DNA of 64,000 bases, from contig JANUWF010002200.1 of the NCBI GenBank assembly GCA_026120185.1, forward strand, positions 3,966,001-4,030,000, written 5' to 3'. Both the position numbers and the translations under genes were made by a program. The notes under the pieces were generated by a model. The model did no database searches, had not been told where the DNA came from, and was given only the letters and a program-made list of their open reading frames with translations. Origin of the DNA: Voacanga thouarsii (taxonomy: Eukaryota > Streptophyta > Magnoliopsida > Gentianales > Apocynaceae). Positions 10,148 to 21,500 of this stretch are shown here, one piece after another; within the stretch, counting starts at the first letter, position 1, and every line of letters starts with the position of its first letter.

Positions 10148-10225
10148 ATTAAGTTATTGAATAGAATGTATCACACAAGAGCCTTAAATAACTAGAAAAA
10201 AATATGCCTAACTTAGCCCCTATCA
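10148..10225 (-). repeat. Gypsy-1 3' LTR, truncated to ~78 bp
   Basis: Matches 14634-14711, the first ~78 bases of the LTR in minus orientation, then ends abruptly at Copia-3 sequence. About 1.36 kb of this LTR and about 21 bp of Copia-3 are missing, so a deletion removed the outer end. Confidence 0.85.
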
Positions 10226-10241
10226 CATTCCCCCACACTTA
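10226..10241 (-). other. Gypsy-1 polypurine tract
   Basis: Minus strand TAAGTGTGGGGGAATG directly before the LTR start TGATAGGGGC, preceded by TTTGCTTGAGGACAAGCAAA. This arrangement is typical of Athila/Tat-group elements. Confidence 0.85.
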
Positions 10242-10954
10242 GCTATTTGCTTGTCCTCAAGCAAAGTATCAAAGACAAGTAGAAAAACACAAGGTTTAAC
10301 AATCACTCAATTAATTTCAAAACAATATCTTCAATGCTTTCTTCATTCAAGAACATAAAACACATACTACTACATCTTTCACAACAAATGCAAGACTTAT
10401 GTAAGTGAATAATGACTTAGTAGAACCATCCCAATACTTAACAATATTCTCAAACCATTGGAAAGAATTTAGTTCAAGAAGATTATGCATTCCATAAGCT
10501 TACTTTTCGTACACTCTCTCCACTAATTCGAGACATATCATGATTCTACTTAAATCAAGAAGGACTTTTAAGCTTGTAATGTAAGGCTAAAGGCTTGTAA
10601 TGTAGTTTATGAACTGAAAGATATAGGAGATTCAAATGTCAAAGAAGTTGAGAATTCGCAAGAAATGGATAAACAAAATGTATCAATAATTTCCAACTGT
10701 TCTTGCTCTCCTATTCCAAAATAAATCAATACTCATAACCTTATTTAGTAATTCTAGTGCAACTCAAGCAAATCCTACATTTTTCTCTTTTTCTCGTCTC
10801 TTTTCATCAACTCTTCTTTATTTTTTCACAAGATCACTCAAATTTTTAGCAATGGTGTCAAGGACTTGATATGAACTCAACTTTTACAGCTCAATCACCA
10901 TTTCTTTTGTGATCTTTCTTTTCTTCTTTTTTTTTTTCTCAACAATTTTTCTTT

Positions 10955-10958
<4 letters not shown>

Positions 10959-10999
<41 letters not shown>
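10959..10999. repeat. (TC)n microsatellite
   Basis: About twenty uninterrupted TC units within a larger pyrimidine-rich tract. Predicted proteins across it on either strand are Ser/Leu/Phe or Arg/Glu/Lys runs and should not be taken as genes. Confidence 0.95.
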
Positions 11000-11003
<4 letters not shown>

Positions 11004-11734
11004 GTCATTCACTGCTACCTTTCTTTTCTTTCTTAGTTTCTTCCTTTCCATCTTTTCTAGCAGCTTTTTCTTTTCTTTTTTTGTGTTCAATCTCTCTTTC
11101 TCTTTCTTTTCTTTCCTTGCTTTCTTTTCACTTTCCAGCTCAACTCAACTCTTGATACATGACTGCAAGTAACGAGTCATGATCTTTCTCCAAGTACTTT
11201 CCCTCACATTCTCCTTCATGTACTTTCATCCATCAAGAGCATAAAGATTTGAAAAATTATTCAAACTCTCAAAAACAAGCAATGGACAAAGTATTGTAAC
11301 GGGTTTTAAAGAAAAAAAATCAACAATTTAGGCTCAAAATAGGCACTATGGATCATATAAAAATAGGTAGGCTTGAAAAGCTTAAACTATTCAAAGAAGG
11401 TCTATTACCGTCATCCCTAAGTTAAATAATAACTGTCTTTCTTATTTCGCCTCGAGAGGTATTCAAATAAGTTCTAGAATTCTCCATGAATTTTAGTGGA
11501 AAACTAGTTTAAGAACAATGTAAAGCATTTGATCAAGAACTACTTCGTCCGAGTGAGTGCAAAAAGTCATGCATAAGCCATAAATGATCTAGAACATATG
11601 CTCTATAATCTATCATAAAGACATGCATTAAAAATATAGCTTGAAATCTCAAAGAAAGTTAGAAAAATTTTGAAAATTTTGTTTGCTCACAAGAAGGCTA
11701 GAGTATATGCATAGAAGAATTTTCAATCGAATCA

Positions 11735-11770
11735 CCCCCCCCCCACACTTAAATTGGACATTGTCCTCAA
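11735..11770 (-). other. Second PPT-like motif inside Gypsy-1
   Basis: The minus strand reads TTGAGGACAATGTCCAATTT and then AAGTGTGGGGGGGGGG. It repeats the GAGGACAA ... AAGTGTGGGGG arrangement of the true PPT about 1.5 kb away. In Athila/Tat elements a central PPT at the end of pol is known, so this may mark where pol ended before it was lost. Confidence 0.6.
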
Positions 11771-13248
11771 TAGTAAAAAATAAACACAATAAAGCATCTC
11801 CAATGAGACCAAAATAGAAAAGGGGTAGAAAGTTTAAGCAATGCTCCCCAAGTGTAGATTAGCTCCAAGATATGAGAAATTCATTCTTCAAGAAGTTGGG
11901 AGAATTATTCCAACGAAATTCAACCTAAAAATAAAAAGATGAACACACAAGTAAAAGTATAAAGAAAAATAAAAATCAAGGGATAAGAAAGATAGAAAAT
12001 CAAAGCCTTTAAGTCCCCCTTGAAGTAAAGCCTTCCTTGTCTCCAAATCGTCCAATAGCACCACCATAACCTCCAAAGGGCTCACAAGATCCTCTTTGCA
12101 ATTGGGTCTCGTTTTAGTGAAGAACTTTTCCAGATTTTTGATACTCAAGGCAAATAAGAATAATATCCAACGTAGATAGCACAAGTACAATGTCAATTAA
12201 TCTTCAATCATTACAGCATAATACCACAAAGCGGCCAAGATTTCCAAATTTGTAAAAATTTCAGAAAAATGCATAGCTAATTTGTTAGAAGCAATCACAA
12301 GAAGCATAATTCATTCTATGCATTTTTTGCCCACCAAATAAACTCAACAAAGATTTTTCCATGTCTAGTAAATTTTCCTCAAAAACACATATGCATAATG
12401 CCAAGAAATTTTAGAGGATGAAATCGAGCTTACCATAAAGAGAGCTTTTTTTTTTAGACAATGTATTCCCCCAATGTATAAGTTTTAAAAAAAAATTTTG
12501 TTTAATCCATGGGGGATAATTAGAAGAAGAAAATTAATATGAAGAAGAAGAAGGGGAAAACGAAGATGAAGGGAAGAAATAAAAGTATCATTCTATGGGA
12601 ATAAGAAAAAAATAAAATAAGAAAGAAAAATAGAAGAACAAGATAAATAAAAGAAACAACACAAGAAAATCAAAGAAAAAGAAAACAAGAAGAAAAAGAC
12701 AAAATAAGAAAAATTTGGGAAGAAAAGAAAAAAAATAAGGGAACAAACGAAAAAGGACAAAAAGAAAAAGAGATTTTTTTTTTGAAAACTAAAAACTATC
12801 CTAAATTCATGACCACGAATTCATAAACTACACATTAAACTAAAATTAAAAGTTGTAAATAAAGAAACAAATAATAAAATAAAACCAGTCCGTCTCCAAT
12901 ATCATATTAGCTAAAGTCCAAACCTGAAAATAATAAGAATTAGTATTGACCCAAAATTATAGACAGAAAAATCAACAAATTAAAATACAAAGATTACACA
13001 TATTCCACATTAACATTAGTAAAATTAAATATACAATATATACAAATATACAAAGACAAGTTAGTTTTTATGAACATGTATCTACCTATTTACATATTTA
13101 CAACATATAGTGAAATTAAAATACAATTATCCAAACAACAAAATAGGCCACTTATTCATATAAGAAACATATATACATATTTACCTATAAACATTTTTAC
13201 ATATTTACATGGTTAAATCAACAAAATCCAAGCTTTCATGATATTGTT

Positions 13249-13265
13249 TCCCGATAACGGTGCCA
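13249..13265 (-). other. Gypsy-1 primer-binding site
   Basis: Minus strand TGGCACCGTTATCGGGA, six bases from the LTR end. It resembles the Athila/Tat site TGGCGCCGTTGCCGGGG, with C-to-T-type differences at the CG positions. Confidence 0.75.
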
Positions 13266-13271
13266 AAAACT

Positions 13272-14711
13272 TGATGTGTCCGGATTTAGGTATAAAAAAT
13301 CATATAAAAATAAGCATATTCCCAATCAAGTTTAAATTAAAACGTTAATCCCAAATTACACACATGAGCAAGCGTACTTATCATTAACATAGCATAGGGC
13401 TCAAACGAGTGTCGATCCTCAAGGAACAAGTATACATTAATCACCCTTATTTCATTATTTAACCAACTCTATAAAGTGAAAAAGAAATAAAAAGGAAAAT
13501 AAAATAAAAATAAAAATAAAAATATATACATGTCAATGATGGAGAAGTATGTAGCTTAAATCATTATTTTGGCAAACATGACCTTAAAATACCTAACCAT
13601 TATCACAACTAATTATTCTTTTGGCATCATGAAGGATTAATATAGACTCACTTCATTTCCAATCCATGAATTCCTATCTTCTAGATAACTTAGCATCATA
13701 TTCCTGTCTCAGCTAGTCCTACCCAAAAGATGCATTAAACACAATCATTTGATTAAATTTCCATTCCTAGCAAACTTAAAACATGAAATTAACTAATGAA
13801 TCTATTCCTGACAGACATCAATTAACCTTTAATTTCCTTATTCTTAGCAATTAACTCCTTTTCCAAGCAAGTTAAGAGACAACATATATGAAATCAATAA
13901 ATTGAAACCACCATCAACCCATTTTCCAAGAAAGTTAATGGAAAGAAACAACCAATTAATCTCATAATCAACCCAAGTAATTAAATACCAAGAAAATAAT
14001 CAATTAATCAAAAGATTAAATAATTCTAAAAATCAAAAACACCTAAAACAATGTCAAATTACAATAAAACAATTAATACACCATTGTTCAAGAAAAAGAA
14101 AATAAAGTAAAAGAAAGCACTCATAGACAAGCCTCATTCTTCTTCCTTTAAAGACCTTCTTGTATAACCCTCATTGAATTGAAGAATTCCTCCTTTGATT
14201 TGAGTGATTTTCTATGATGATCAATGAATTTTCTCTTTTTCCCTTGTGTTTTTCATCTATTTATAGGCTTAGGAAATGCCTAAACTCGTTGGTGTAGGAT
14301 TTTTGGCTAAGTAGAAGTAGGAAGCTACTAAAACTCCACAGATTACCAAAAATCGCATAGAAGAATCAAAGCACCGCCTTAACTTCAGAGCACAGCCAGC
14401 GCTGCCTTGGCTGTCGGAGTCGGCGCCGGTACCATTCTGTTCCGGTCTTAGTTCAACAATTTCTTGTCGCCTCGAAGTTTGTGCAATCAGTGCATGGCCA
14501 GTGCCGGTTCCTCTGTCCTGGTTGACGCCGTCTCTATTCTATTTCGCGACGTTTTTGCTTCATTTTACCCCTAAAATCTGAAATAATGAACAAAATACAT
14601 TTCCAACGGTAAAATCTCAAATGTGACGGAATATGATTAGTTATTGAACAGAATGTATCACACAAGAGTCTCAAATAATTAGGAAAAATATGCCTAATTT
14701 AGCCCCTATCA
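13272..14711 (-). repeat. Gypsy-1 5' LTR
   Basis: About 1.44 kb, minus strand TGATAGGGGC ... CACATCA. The start matches the left LTR remnant and the end abuts the PBS spacer. A TATAAATAG box lies about 450 bases in, followed by a leader-like region. A GC-rich patch (14390-14530) with GGCGCCGG resembles the patches in Copia-2. Confidence 0.82.
14257..14265 (-). promoter_or_regulatory. TATA box of the Gypsy-1 LTR
   Basis: Minus strand TATAAATAG in CCTATAAATAGATGAAAAAC, placed as expected for the U3/R boundary. The function is inferred from sequence alone. Confidence 0.55.
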
Positions 14712-15600
14712 GAATCCTACTCATTCTGTCTTTTTCCTCTCAAGAATTTGGACAGTCCTTAGAACTAAAAGATAACCCAAGTCTGCAAGGAATTAAAGCT
14801 CCATTGAATGAGTCCATACTAAATTTAGTCAGCATCTTGTCAATGTATATCGTTTCAGATAATCCTAACATTCTCTACTTTCTATTTCTAAGAAAATTAG
14901 TCCCGAGAATGTAACTGACTTCTCCTAAGTACTTTATACTAAATTAACTAGACAGCCAAACCTTCATAGATGACAATGTTCCTACATCATTCCTAATGAG
15001 TAGAATGTTATCCACATATAGGAAAAGAAAATTCACATTTATGCCTTCTAATTTTATGTACACGCATAGTTCATCCTCATTTTGAATGAAACTGTAAGAC
15101 TTTACAATCTTGTCAAAATAAATGTTTCATGTTTTAGATGTCTGCTTAAGTCCATAAATGGACTTCTTAAACTTGCAAACTATATATTTCTAGCCTTTAG
15201 CAATAAAACCTTCTGGTTGTGACATATAGATGTTTTCATTAAGATGGCCATTAAGAAATGTCATCTTGACATCCATTTGCCATATCTCATAGTTGAAATG
15301 ACATGCAATGGCTAGGAGGATACAGATGGACTTAAGCATGGCTGTCGGGGAAAAGGTTTCCTCATAATGATTCCCTTTTTCTGAGTATACCATTTCGCCA
15401 CAAGCCTAGCTTTGAAGGTTTTCACCTTCCCATCTGATTTCCTCTTCCACTTGTATAGCCACTTACACCCAATAAGTTTTATCCCTTCAGGTAAAGTTAC
15501 AAGAATCCAAACCTGATTGAAGTACATAGATTCAATCTCAGCTTTCATTGCTTTATGCCATAGATTTGCATCGACATCTATAATAGCCTCCTCATGGGAT
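14712..15600 (-). pseudogene. Copia-3 reverse transcriptase, degenerate
   Basis: Minus-strand RT in pieces. N-terminal: EIESMYFNQVWILV and GCKWLYKWKRKSDG, then the TFKARLVAKWY region. Then EETFSPTAMLKSICILL and WQMDVKMTFLNGHLNE. The SIYGLKQ region around 15150 is frame-broken. The catalytic motif reads YVDN (AAC at 15007-15009) instead of YVDD. Farther on, SYILG is followed by RK-stop-RMLGLS, with TAG at 14875-14877, the same stop seen in Copia-4 and Copia-6. It ends at DRMSRI against Gypsy-1. Confidence 0.85.
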
Positions 15601-15852
15601 ATTGCTCCTGATGGTCAGAGACTAGCTCGAAAGCCTCTCATGTCTATCTTTCTGGAACTCTAGATATCCTCACACTACGACGAAGAACCGTTTGTATAGG
15701 TTTTGAGGTTGTTCCTTTTCTTGTTTCATAATCGAGTCTGAAGAAGTTGATTCTGAAGATAACTTCTTCTCGCGTTCTAACCTTGTTGAACCTTTAATGG
15801 AAGTACTTTGATCATCGTCCAAGTATCTAGCATTAGTACTTAACAGTGCTTT
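15601..15852 (-). pseudogene. Copia-3 integrase-RT linker
   Basis: Corresponds to 26783-27060 in Copia-4. It is a poorly conserved Ser/Glu-rich linker, encoding remnants such as SSESTSSDS and VQTVLRR, with several breaks. Confidence 0.6.
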
Positions 15853-16939
15853 CTACTCTTTAGGATGATAAAAGTAACCTTCTTTTGTTCCTTTTGGATA
15901 TCCAACAAAATAGCATAATTTTGATCTTGGTTCTAACTTGTCTTCCTTAATTAGTACATAAGTTAGATAACCCCATATCCTAAAATGATTTAGACTTAGT
16001 TTACGCCCAATCCATATCTCATAGGGTGTCCTAGGTACTGACTTGGAAGGCACCAAGTTCAGAATGTATGTCTCTGTTTCCAAGGCATATTCCCAAAAAG
16101 ATACCAAAAAAGTAGCATTAACTATCATGCTCTGGACCATTTCCATCAATGTCCTGTTCCTTCTCTCAACTACTCCATTCTGCTGGGGTGTATCCGACGC
16201 AAAAAGTTGGGATACTATCCCATGATGTACCATGTAATTCTTGAGCTCACCGTGGAGGTACTCTCCACCACGATCTAATCGTAAGGGTTTGATTAGTTTA
16301 TCTGTCCGACGCTCCACTTCAGCCTTAAACTCTTTGAACTTGTCAAAAGAGTCAGACTTGCGCCTCATCAGTAGACATAACCAAACCTTGTACAATAATT
16401 TGTGAAAGTGATGAAGTACTCAAAATTCCCTCTAACTTGTGTAGACAAAGGACCACACACATCAGTATGAACAAGTCTCAAATCTCCTTGGCTCTATTAG
16501 CCTTTTGGGTGAACGACCTTTTGGTCATTTTTTCCATAAAGCAGGATTCACACTGAGACCAACTTTCTATTCTTAATGAGCCCAAGGGCCCATCATGGAT
16601 TAACCTCTGAATCCTGGTTGAGTTAATATGACCCAACCTTAGATGCCAAAGATATAAGTCATTGACATTGGTCTTTCTCTTTTTGCTTAAAGGTTCAGAT
16701 TGAGCGTTATTTATTTGATTGTTTGTAGGATTTAAAAAGAATGAGTTTCCATACATGTGCCCTGTACATAAAACTTCTCCATTTCTACTGATAGTAATAC
16801 TAAATTGGAAAGAAACAGAATATCCATGATTTATTAACTTTGCAACTAAAATCAAAATCTGTCTAAAATCGGGTACATATAAAATACCCTTCAAAATAAT
16901 TGATTTATTACAATAAAAAATAAGATCCAATTCTTTCAC
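15853..16939 (-). pseudogene. Copia-3 pre-integrase and integrase
   Basis: From 16939 down: the protease C-terminal/pre-integrase part (DFRQILILVAKLINHG), the HHCC finger (LWHLRLGHINSTRI, CESCFMEKMTKRSF), and the core. A break near 16396-16478 removes continuity around the first catalytic Asp. The second piece has LRLDRGGEYL and NGVVERRN with the later catalytic D and E, then SFWEYALETETYILN and CYFVGYPKGTKEGYFYH. Two frames are needed, so no full integrase can be made. Confidence 0.85.
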
Positions 16940-17304
16940 TGAAAGGGCCCATACTTATGCTCCATTTCTGACTCGTAGTCCATGCTCGTCCTTCTGGAGT
17001 CTTCTTATCTTCCTAAACCCTTGCAAGGAGTTATAAATATGATCAGTGGCATCAGAATCAACAATCTAAATGGAAGTTGTCCAACCATTGAAATTGACTC
17101 TAGATAGAGAATAATACCTATAGGATTTTTCTTGGTTTGAAATTCTGGACACTCTTTTTTCCAGTGTCCCTTTTGCCCACACTTGAAACACTTGCTTTTG
17201 GGCTTGCTGGGCTGGTTCTTGGGTTGGGTTGGTGCATTTCCATTCTTCTTCTTGAACTTTCTGGGTTTCGGCCTAGTTTTGGAATAAAAAGTCCTAACAA
17301 TCAT
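16940..17304 (-). pseudogene. Copia-3 zinc knuckle and protease
   Basis: The zinc knuckle is intact: CFKCGQKGHWKKEC, unlike Copia-2 and Copia-4 where the Trp codon is a stop. The protease start (YLESISMVG) then shifts frame at about 17080, so the DSGAT active-site strand is read in another frame. The QPKNQP stretch before the knuckle keeps Gln codons at the position that is a stop in Copia-2 and Copia-4. Confidence 0.8.
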
Positions 17305-17921
17305 AGCCTTGAACTATGGTTTCATGACCTTCTCTGCCACTAGGAGCTCTTTCATTAACTCGGTTAAACTCATATTTAACTTATTCATGTTATAATTTAA
17401 CTTGAATTAAGTAAAAGAGCCCGGAAGAGATTCGAGAACCATGTCCATTTGGCTCTCGGGGTCAATTACAACCCCTAAGACTTTTGTTTCCTTGAAAGCA
17501 ACAATCAACTTAAGCATATTCTCTCTGGTTGATGCTCTCTCAGCCATGTTAGTGTTGATGATCGTCCTAAGAGCCTCCTGCCTTACAGACCGGCTCTTAT
17601 CTGCAAATATCGTGGCTCGTGATTGACTAATATCGTATGCAGTGGCCATGTGCTTGTGTTTAGATTGGAGCTCATTAGACATGGAGGCCAACATGTAGCC
17701 ATCGAGCCATCTCGTTGGCCTTCTTCCATGCTTTCTCAGCCTCTCGCTCCTCAGCGGTGGAACCCTCCTCGATAACAAGGCAGGTGTCAAAGGACATACT
17801 TATACTCCTCAGCAGTGAGTATTATGTTCAAGTTTCTTTTTCAGTCCGCATAATTTGGACACGTTAGCTTATTCTCATAAAGAATAACAACCAAAGGACT
17901 AAAAGAACCACCACTAACCAT
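17305..17921 (-). pseudogene. Copia-3 Gag N-terminal region
   Basis: The start ATG is at 17919-17921 (MVSGGSFSPLVVIL), matching Copia-2. A TGA replaces Trp in NYADWKRN, and frame changes occur near 17790. Continuous similarity resumes over YMLASMSNELQSKHKHMATA and the SRATIFADKS block to the FKL region. It is a decayed copy of the same Gag as Copia-2. Confidence 0.82.
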
Positions 17922-19667
17922 TTCTGAAAAATAAAAAATAAAAAAAAAACTCAATTTGGGAAAAACAAAATAATTTGTGACTTTATCTTCATATTAAATC
18001 CGATAATAGCTAACCCTATCACTATTATCTCTAATATGATTAATTTGGCTCTTAGAAAAATTGATATAGCTTCTTGGGAAGATTAACAGTTTCCTAAGCT
18101 AAATGTATTAACTACCACAAATTAATTTTCTTTTTAGGCAATGATTTAGAAGTTAACTCCATCGTGGGATGATCATTTTTTCTCATTTCCTATGGATATT
18201 CCTCACACTATAACCTCCAACGTGGCTAGTTGATCATAGCACGTGTCCCGAATTATTAATTACATCCATCCAATAGTTCTAGATCTTTGTGGTATCCCCA
18301 TCCTATACGGGTTCACTCCCAGTGTGACGTGAGGGGATTCACGATATCTAATAAGGATTGTGATAGAAGCCATGGGGCCGTTGGAACTCCTCCTCCACTT
18401 AGTATTTTAAAATGAGAGCTTTTTTTGAAAAATATTCTTTGAAAATTTCAATTAAGTTTTCTTTTAACTCAAAATTAAAATATCTAAACCCATAAAAATT
18501 TCTATATCAAGGTTTATACCATTTGAGAACTTTTTCATGGATTAATGTTATTTAAGTTAATATACTTAATGATTTCAAAAATTTCCAATAAAACTTTCGA
18601 GAGATTTTGATCTTAAGTTTAATTTGACAAAAATAATTTTTCTTGTTAAAATTAAATCAAAATAATTTTCTATTTTAATAAACAAAAATATCTAAATCCA
18701 AAATATTTTCTATGTAAGATGCTTTGAGAAAATAACCTAGAATTAATTTTTTTTGAATTAAAATTAACCATTTGATTTAAGAAAAAAAAAATCTTTGTCA
18801 AAAATTCCCAAAGACTTTGGTCTTTGAGAAAACGTTCACATAGGGTACAAAAAGAAATAAGTATGCCAGAAAACTGTAAACGTTTTCATGTTTTTCTTTT
18901 AACCCAAGTGTCCAAATAATAGAATTAAATATATTAATTAATTAATTAAGTTAATCATGAATTTCCTTTACTATTATTTTTCATACAAAATATTTAATAA
19001 ATATTAACTATTGCAATAAAAATAACTTCTTCTAGTATGGGACCAAAAAAAAAAATTATTGATGGTCCAGTGAACCCACCACACTAAATCATCGCACCTA
19101 TGGGAAAACCCATGACCTTGCTTGCCTCCAGCCCGTTTGTGAGGTCAAAATCACTGACCACGCAATTTGCAATTGCAAATTGCAAATGCGCTTCCTCACA
19201 GAAAAAGCGCTTCCTTGCAGAAGAAGCTCTTCCACGAGGAAGGCTTCCTCACGGCGCGCTAGGAAGCCAGGAGCTTCCGCGACGAAGCTTTCCTTGCTCG
19301 TCGGCTGGGCTACAATTCCAAGCCTCATCTCAGCGGCTCCACACATATCCAAAGCAGGTGGTTCGGCTTGGCTCATCTTCTCCAGATTTTTCTGCGATTT
19401 TTCTTCTGCGATTTTGCATTCCTTCTTCTGGTTCTTTCATCTAGATAGCATGAAAAATCATTTAACAAGCTCCTATATCCTTAAAAACAGTGGGCGTACA
19501 TGTTTCATCTAAAAAGTAGTAAATTATAGTGTTCCTATGCTTCCACTCGCAAAGCTTACACAGAGACTATCCCATACCAGAAATACGAAGGTTCATAGAA
19601 AACATCCAAATAAATATTTTGTTGTTTTAGTTAAGCCTAGCATGCTTCCTATATTTGCTAAACCATA
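17922..19667 (-). other. Copia-3 5' leader, non-coding
   Basis: 1.75 kb between PBS and gag, homologous to the other family leaders. At 19166-19310 it holds a GC-rich cluster of GAGGAAGGCTTCCTC-like inverted repeats and a palindrome-rich AATTTGCAATTGCAAATTGC stretch. Long open frames on both strands over this cluster (about 19098-19512) come from its GC content and repeat symmetry and show no domain. Confidence 0.75.
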
Positions 19668-19679
19668 GCTCTGATACCA
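19668..19679 (-). other. Copia-3 primer-binding site
   Basis: Minus strand TGGTATCAGAGC, identical to the Copia-2 site. Confidence 0.92.
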
Positions 19680-19681
19680 CT

Positions 19682-21500
19682 CGAAGGACGAAAATGAAAA
19701 AAATGATGAAATTGAAAGCATGCTTACAGAACGAAAAAAATTTACCTCTGTGTTTGAATGACCTTATTGGCACTGAAGAAGATGTTTGAACCAGGATGCT
19801 TGAAACCACTGGATCACGTCCTTATAAACGTCGACTTCGTTTCATTCACGTGAAGCTTTTGAGCTTCCGGAATGACGCCCTTTCTTCCTTAACCAGTGAA
19901 AGCTTACTGTGAATTGGGTTTGCTATTCCTTAGCCTATGAAAGCTTCATAGACTTCATCCTCTTCTTCACATTGGTCTTGATTCCCTTTTCTTTCAATTC
20001 ATGCAAATCATTACCGAGAGAGATCAAGAGAGTCAAACAAAAGCCCCATACTTTTGTTATCTCTCACGCAAAACAACACGAGATCCATCCCGTGTTGTTT
20101 TTTCAATATTATTTAATTAATTAATTTAATTTTTTTAAATTTTATTTTACCCTTGATCTTATTCATTGAGCCAGATAAAATTATCTACTTTTGGGCATGA
20201 ACACCTATAAATAATAAGTCTCAAATATTTATTTTTTGGGCTTCATAAAATAGCCCAATAATAATTAACAAGTCCAAATAGACCAATACAAAATATCAAG
20301 CTTTTTATCTAATTTATACCTAAATTAATTTTCTAATTATTCAATCTAGGCCTTGGGTCCTGAATAATTAATTAACTAATTAAACTTGATAAAATATACT
20401 TTCTCAGGTCTTTTGTTTTATTCTAATCTAATAATAAATTAGAATACTTAAATAAAATAAAACAAAACCCATAATTATCAAGACCAATTCCTTAACCCAA
20501 ATCTGTTAGGACTTAAGGGCTATTTTGGGGACCAAAAGACACATCGCCTTAGCTACTAAAATGACCAAAAGACCCCTGCAAAATAAATAGCTATATTTTA
20601 CATTTTAAATATTTTTTAATATCACCATAAGAAAATATTGACCCCAAGGACAATGCCACATTAGCAAAGTTTTCGACCTACATGTGTAATGACTAAAGTA
20701 CCCCTCTACACATCGCCATACATTTAGAGAGGATGAGTATACTAACACCTCTCTAATAGATATCTACAATCCTTAGACCTCTAGTCCAATAATTCACGAC
20801 TCATGGAATGTTTTCACTTTCCAATGGAGCTACCCTAAAGTAAACATCCAAGTCATGTTCCCCAGAACCCTGGATATTTAGAGCATTTGAACAGTCACAA
20901 GGGGCGGTATAGTACAGAAGTTATGTTGTACAAATCTTTCTTGACTAATTAGTCACATATACCCAACATACAAGTATATCGACTCTACAAAAGAACCTTA
21001 ACTACAGCATATCAAAGTACATACTTCCAGCTTCGTCAGACTACCAACTCATACTCAAGCGATAGAGTATTAGTCTACGCTGTAGTAGTAATAGTCTAGA
21101 TTTCTTCTAAATAGTACTTTTAGAAACTATTATTACAGGTCATGTTCTACGTATTTGAAATACGCTCATGCTATGAAGTGAGTGGACTACTCACTGACTA
21201 AAGGTAAGCCATTCCCTATTTGAAATTCATAACACAATAACCTAAACATGATGAAATTCCCATTCTCATCAGTCGGTTAAGAACAAATATTTATGTGTTA
21301 AGTAACCCATGATCCATACCTTATTGTGAAAGATCACCATTCACATGGATCATTTACTTAAACATAATGGATCCTATCCAAACGTAAATCGTGTACAAAT
21401 AAAATGTAAATTCACAAATATATTTTGAGAATAAATTTTTTTTATTAATAAATTCGATAATTACATCAGAAAAGTAGTCTAAAGGGCATATATTCCAATA
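19682..21500 (-). repeat. Copia-3 5' LTR
   Basis: About 1.82 kb. The minus-strand start reads TATTGGAATATATGCCC (terminal TG changed to TA), and the inner end reads ...CCTTCG before the PBS spacer, so both terminal dinucleotides have mutated. It is homologous along its length to the Copia-4, -5 and -6 LTRs. Its outer end abuts an inverted LTR of Copia-4. Confidence 0.88.

Larger units (their letters stand above)
10242..13248 (-). other. Gypsy-1 internal region, no coding domains
   Basis: Three kilobases with no recognisable Gag, protease, RT or integrase. Open stretches here are low complexity: a TC/CT-rich tract at 10780-11130 and a purine-rich tract on the plus strand at 12525-12780. On the element strand these are a GA-rich and then a CT-rich block. 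A second PPT-like motif sits at 11735-11770. Confidence 0.75.
10148..14711 (-). mobile_element. Gypsy-1: non-autonomous Ty3 (Athila/Tat-like) element
   Basis: Right LTR 13272-14711, PBS 13249-13265, internal region 10242-13248 without gag or pol, PPT 10226-10241, and a truncated left LTR (10148-10225). Both LTRs start TGATAGGGGCTAA on the minus strand. The primer site TGGCACCGTTATCGGGA resembles the Athila/Tat TGGCGCCGTTGCCGGGG site, and TAAGTGTGGGGG is the typical PPT of that group. It lies inside Copia-3 pol. With no coding domain it fits a LARD-type passenger that would need proteins from another element. Confidence 0.8.
10018..21500 (-). mobile_element. Copia-3: Ty1/copia element, interrupted by Gypsy-1
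   Basis: Minus-strand family member. RT/RNase H pieces lie at 10018-10147 and 14712-15600, then integrase, protease, gag, leader, PBS and a 5' LTR ending at 21500. Copia-2 interrupts its left side, so its RNase H end and 3' LTR are expected left of the window. Gypsy-1 splits the RT/RNase H junction. Gag and pol are frameshifted throughout. Confidence 0.87.

Noticed and set aside
10884..11172. Open frames on both strands over 10884-11172
   Set aside because: They translate a TC/GA microsatellite and pyrimidine tract into Ser/Leu/Phe or Arg/Glu/Lys runs; low complexity, not genes.
19098..19512. Three overlapping open frames in the Copia-3 leader
   Set aside because: They lie on both strands over a GC-rich inverted-repeat cluster; homologous leaders do not preserve the frames.
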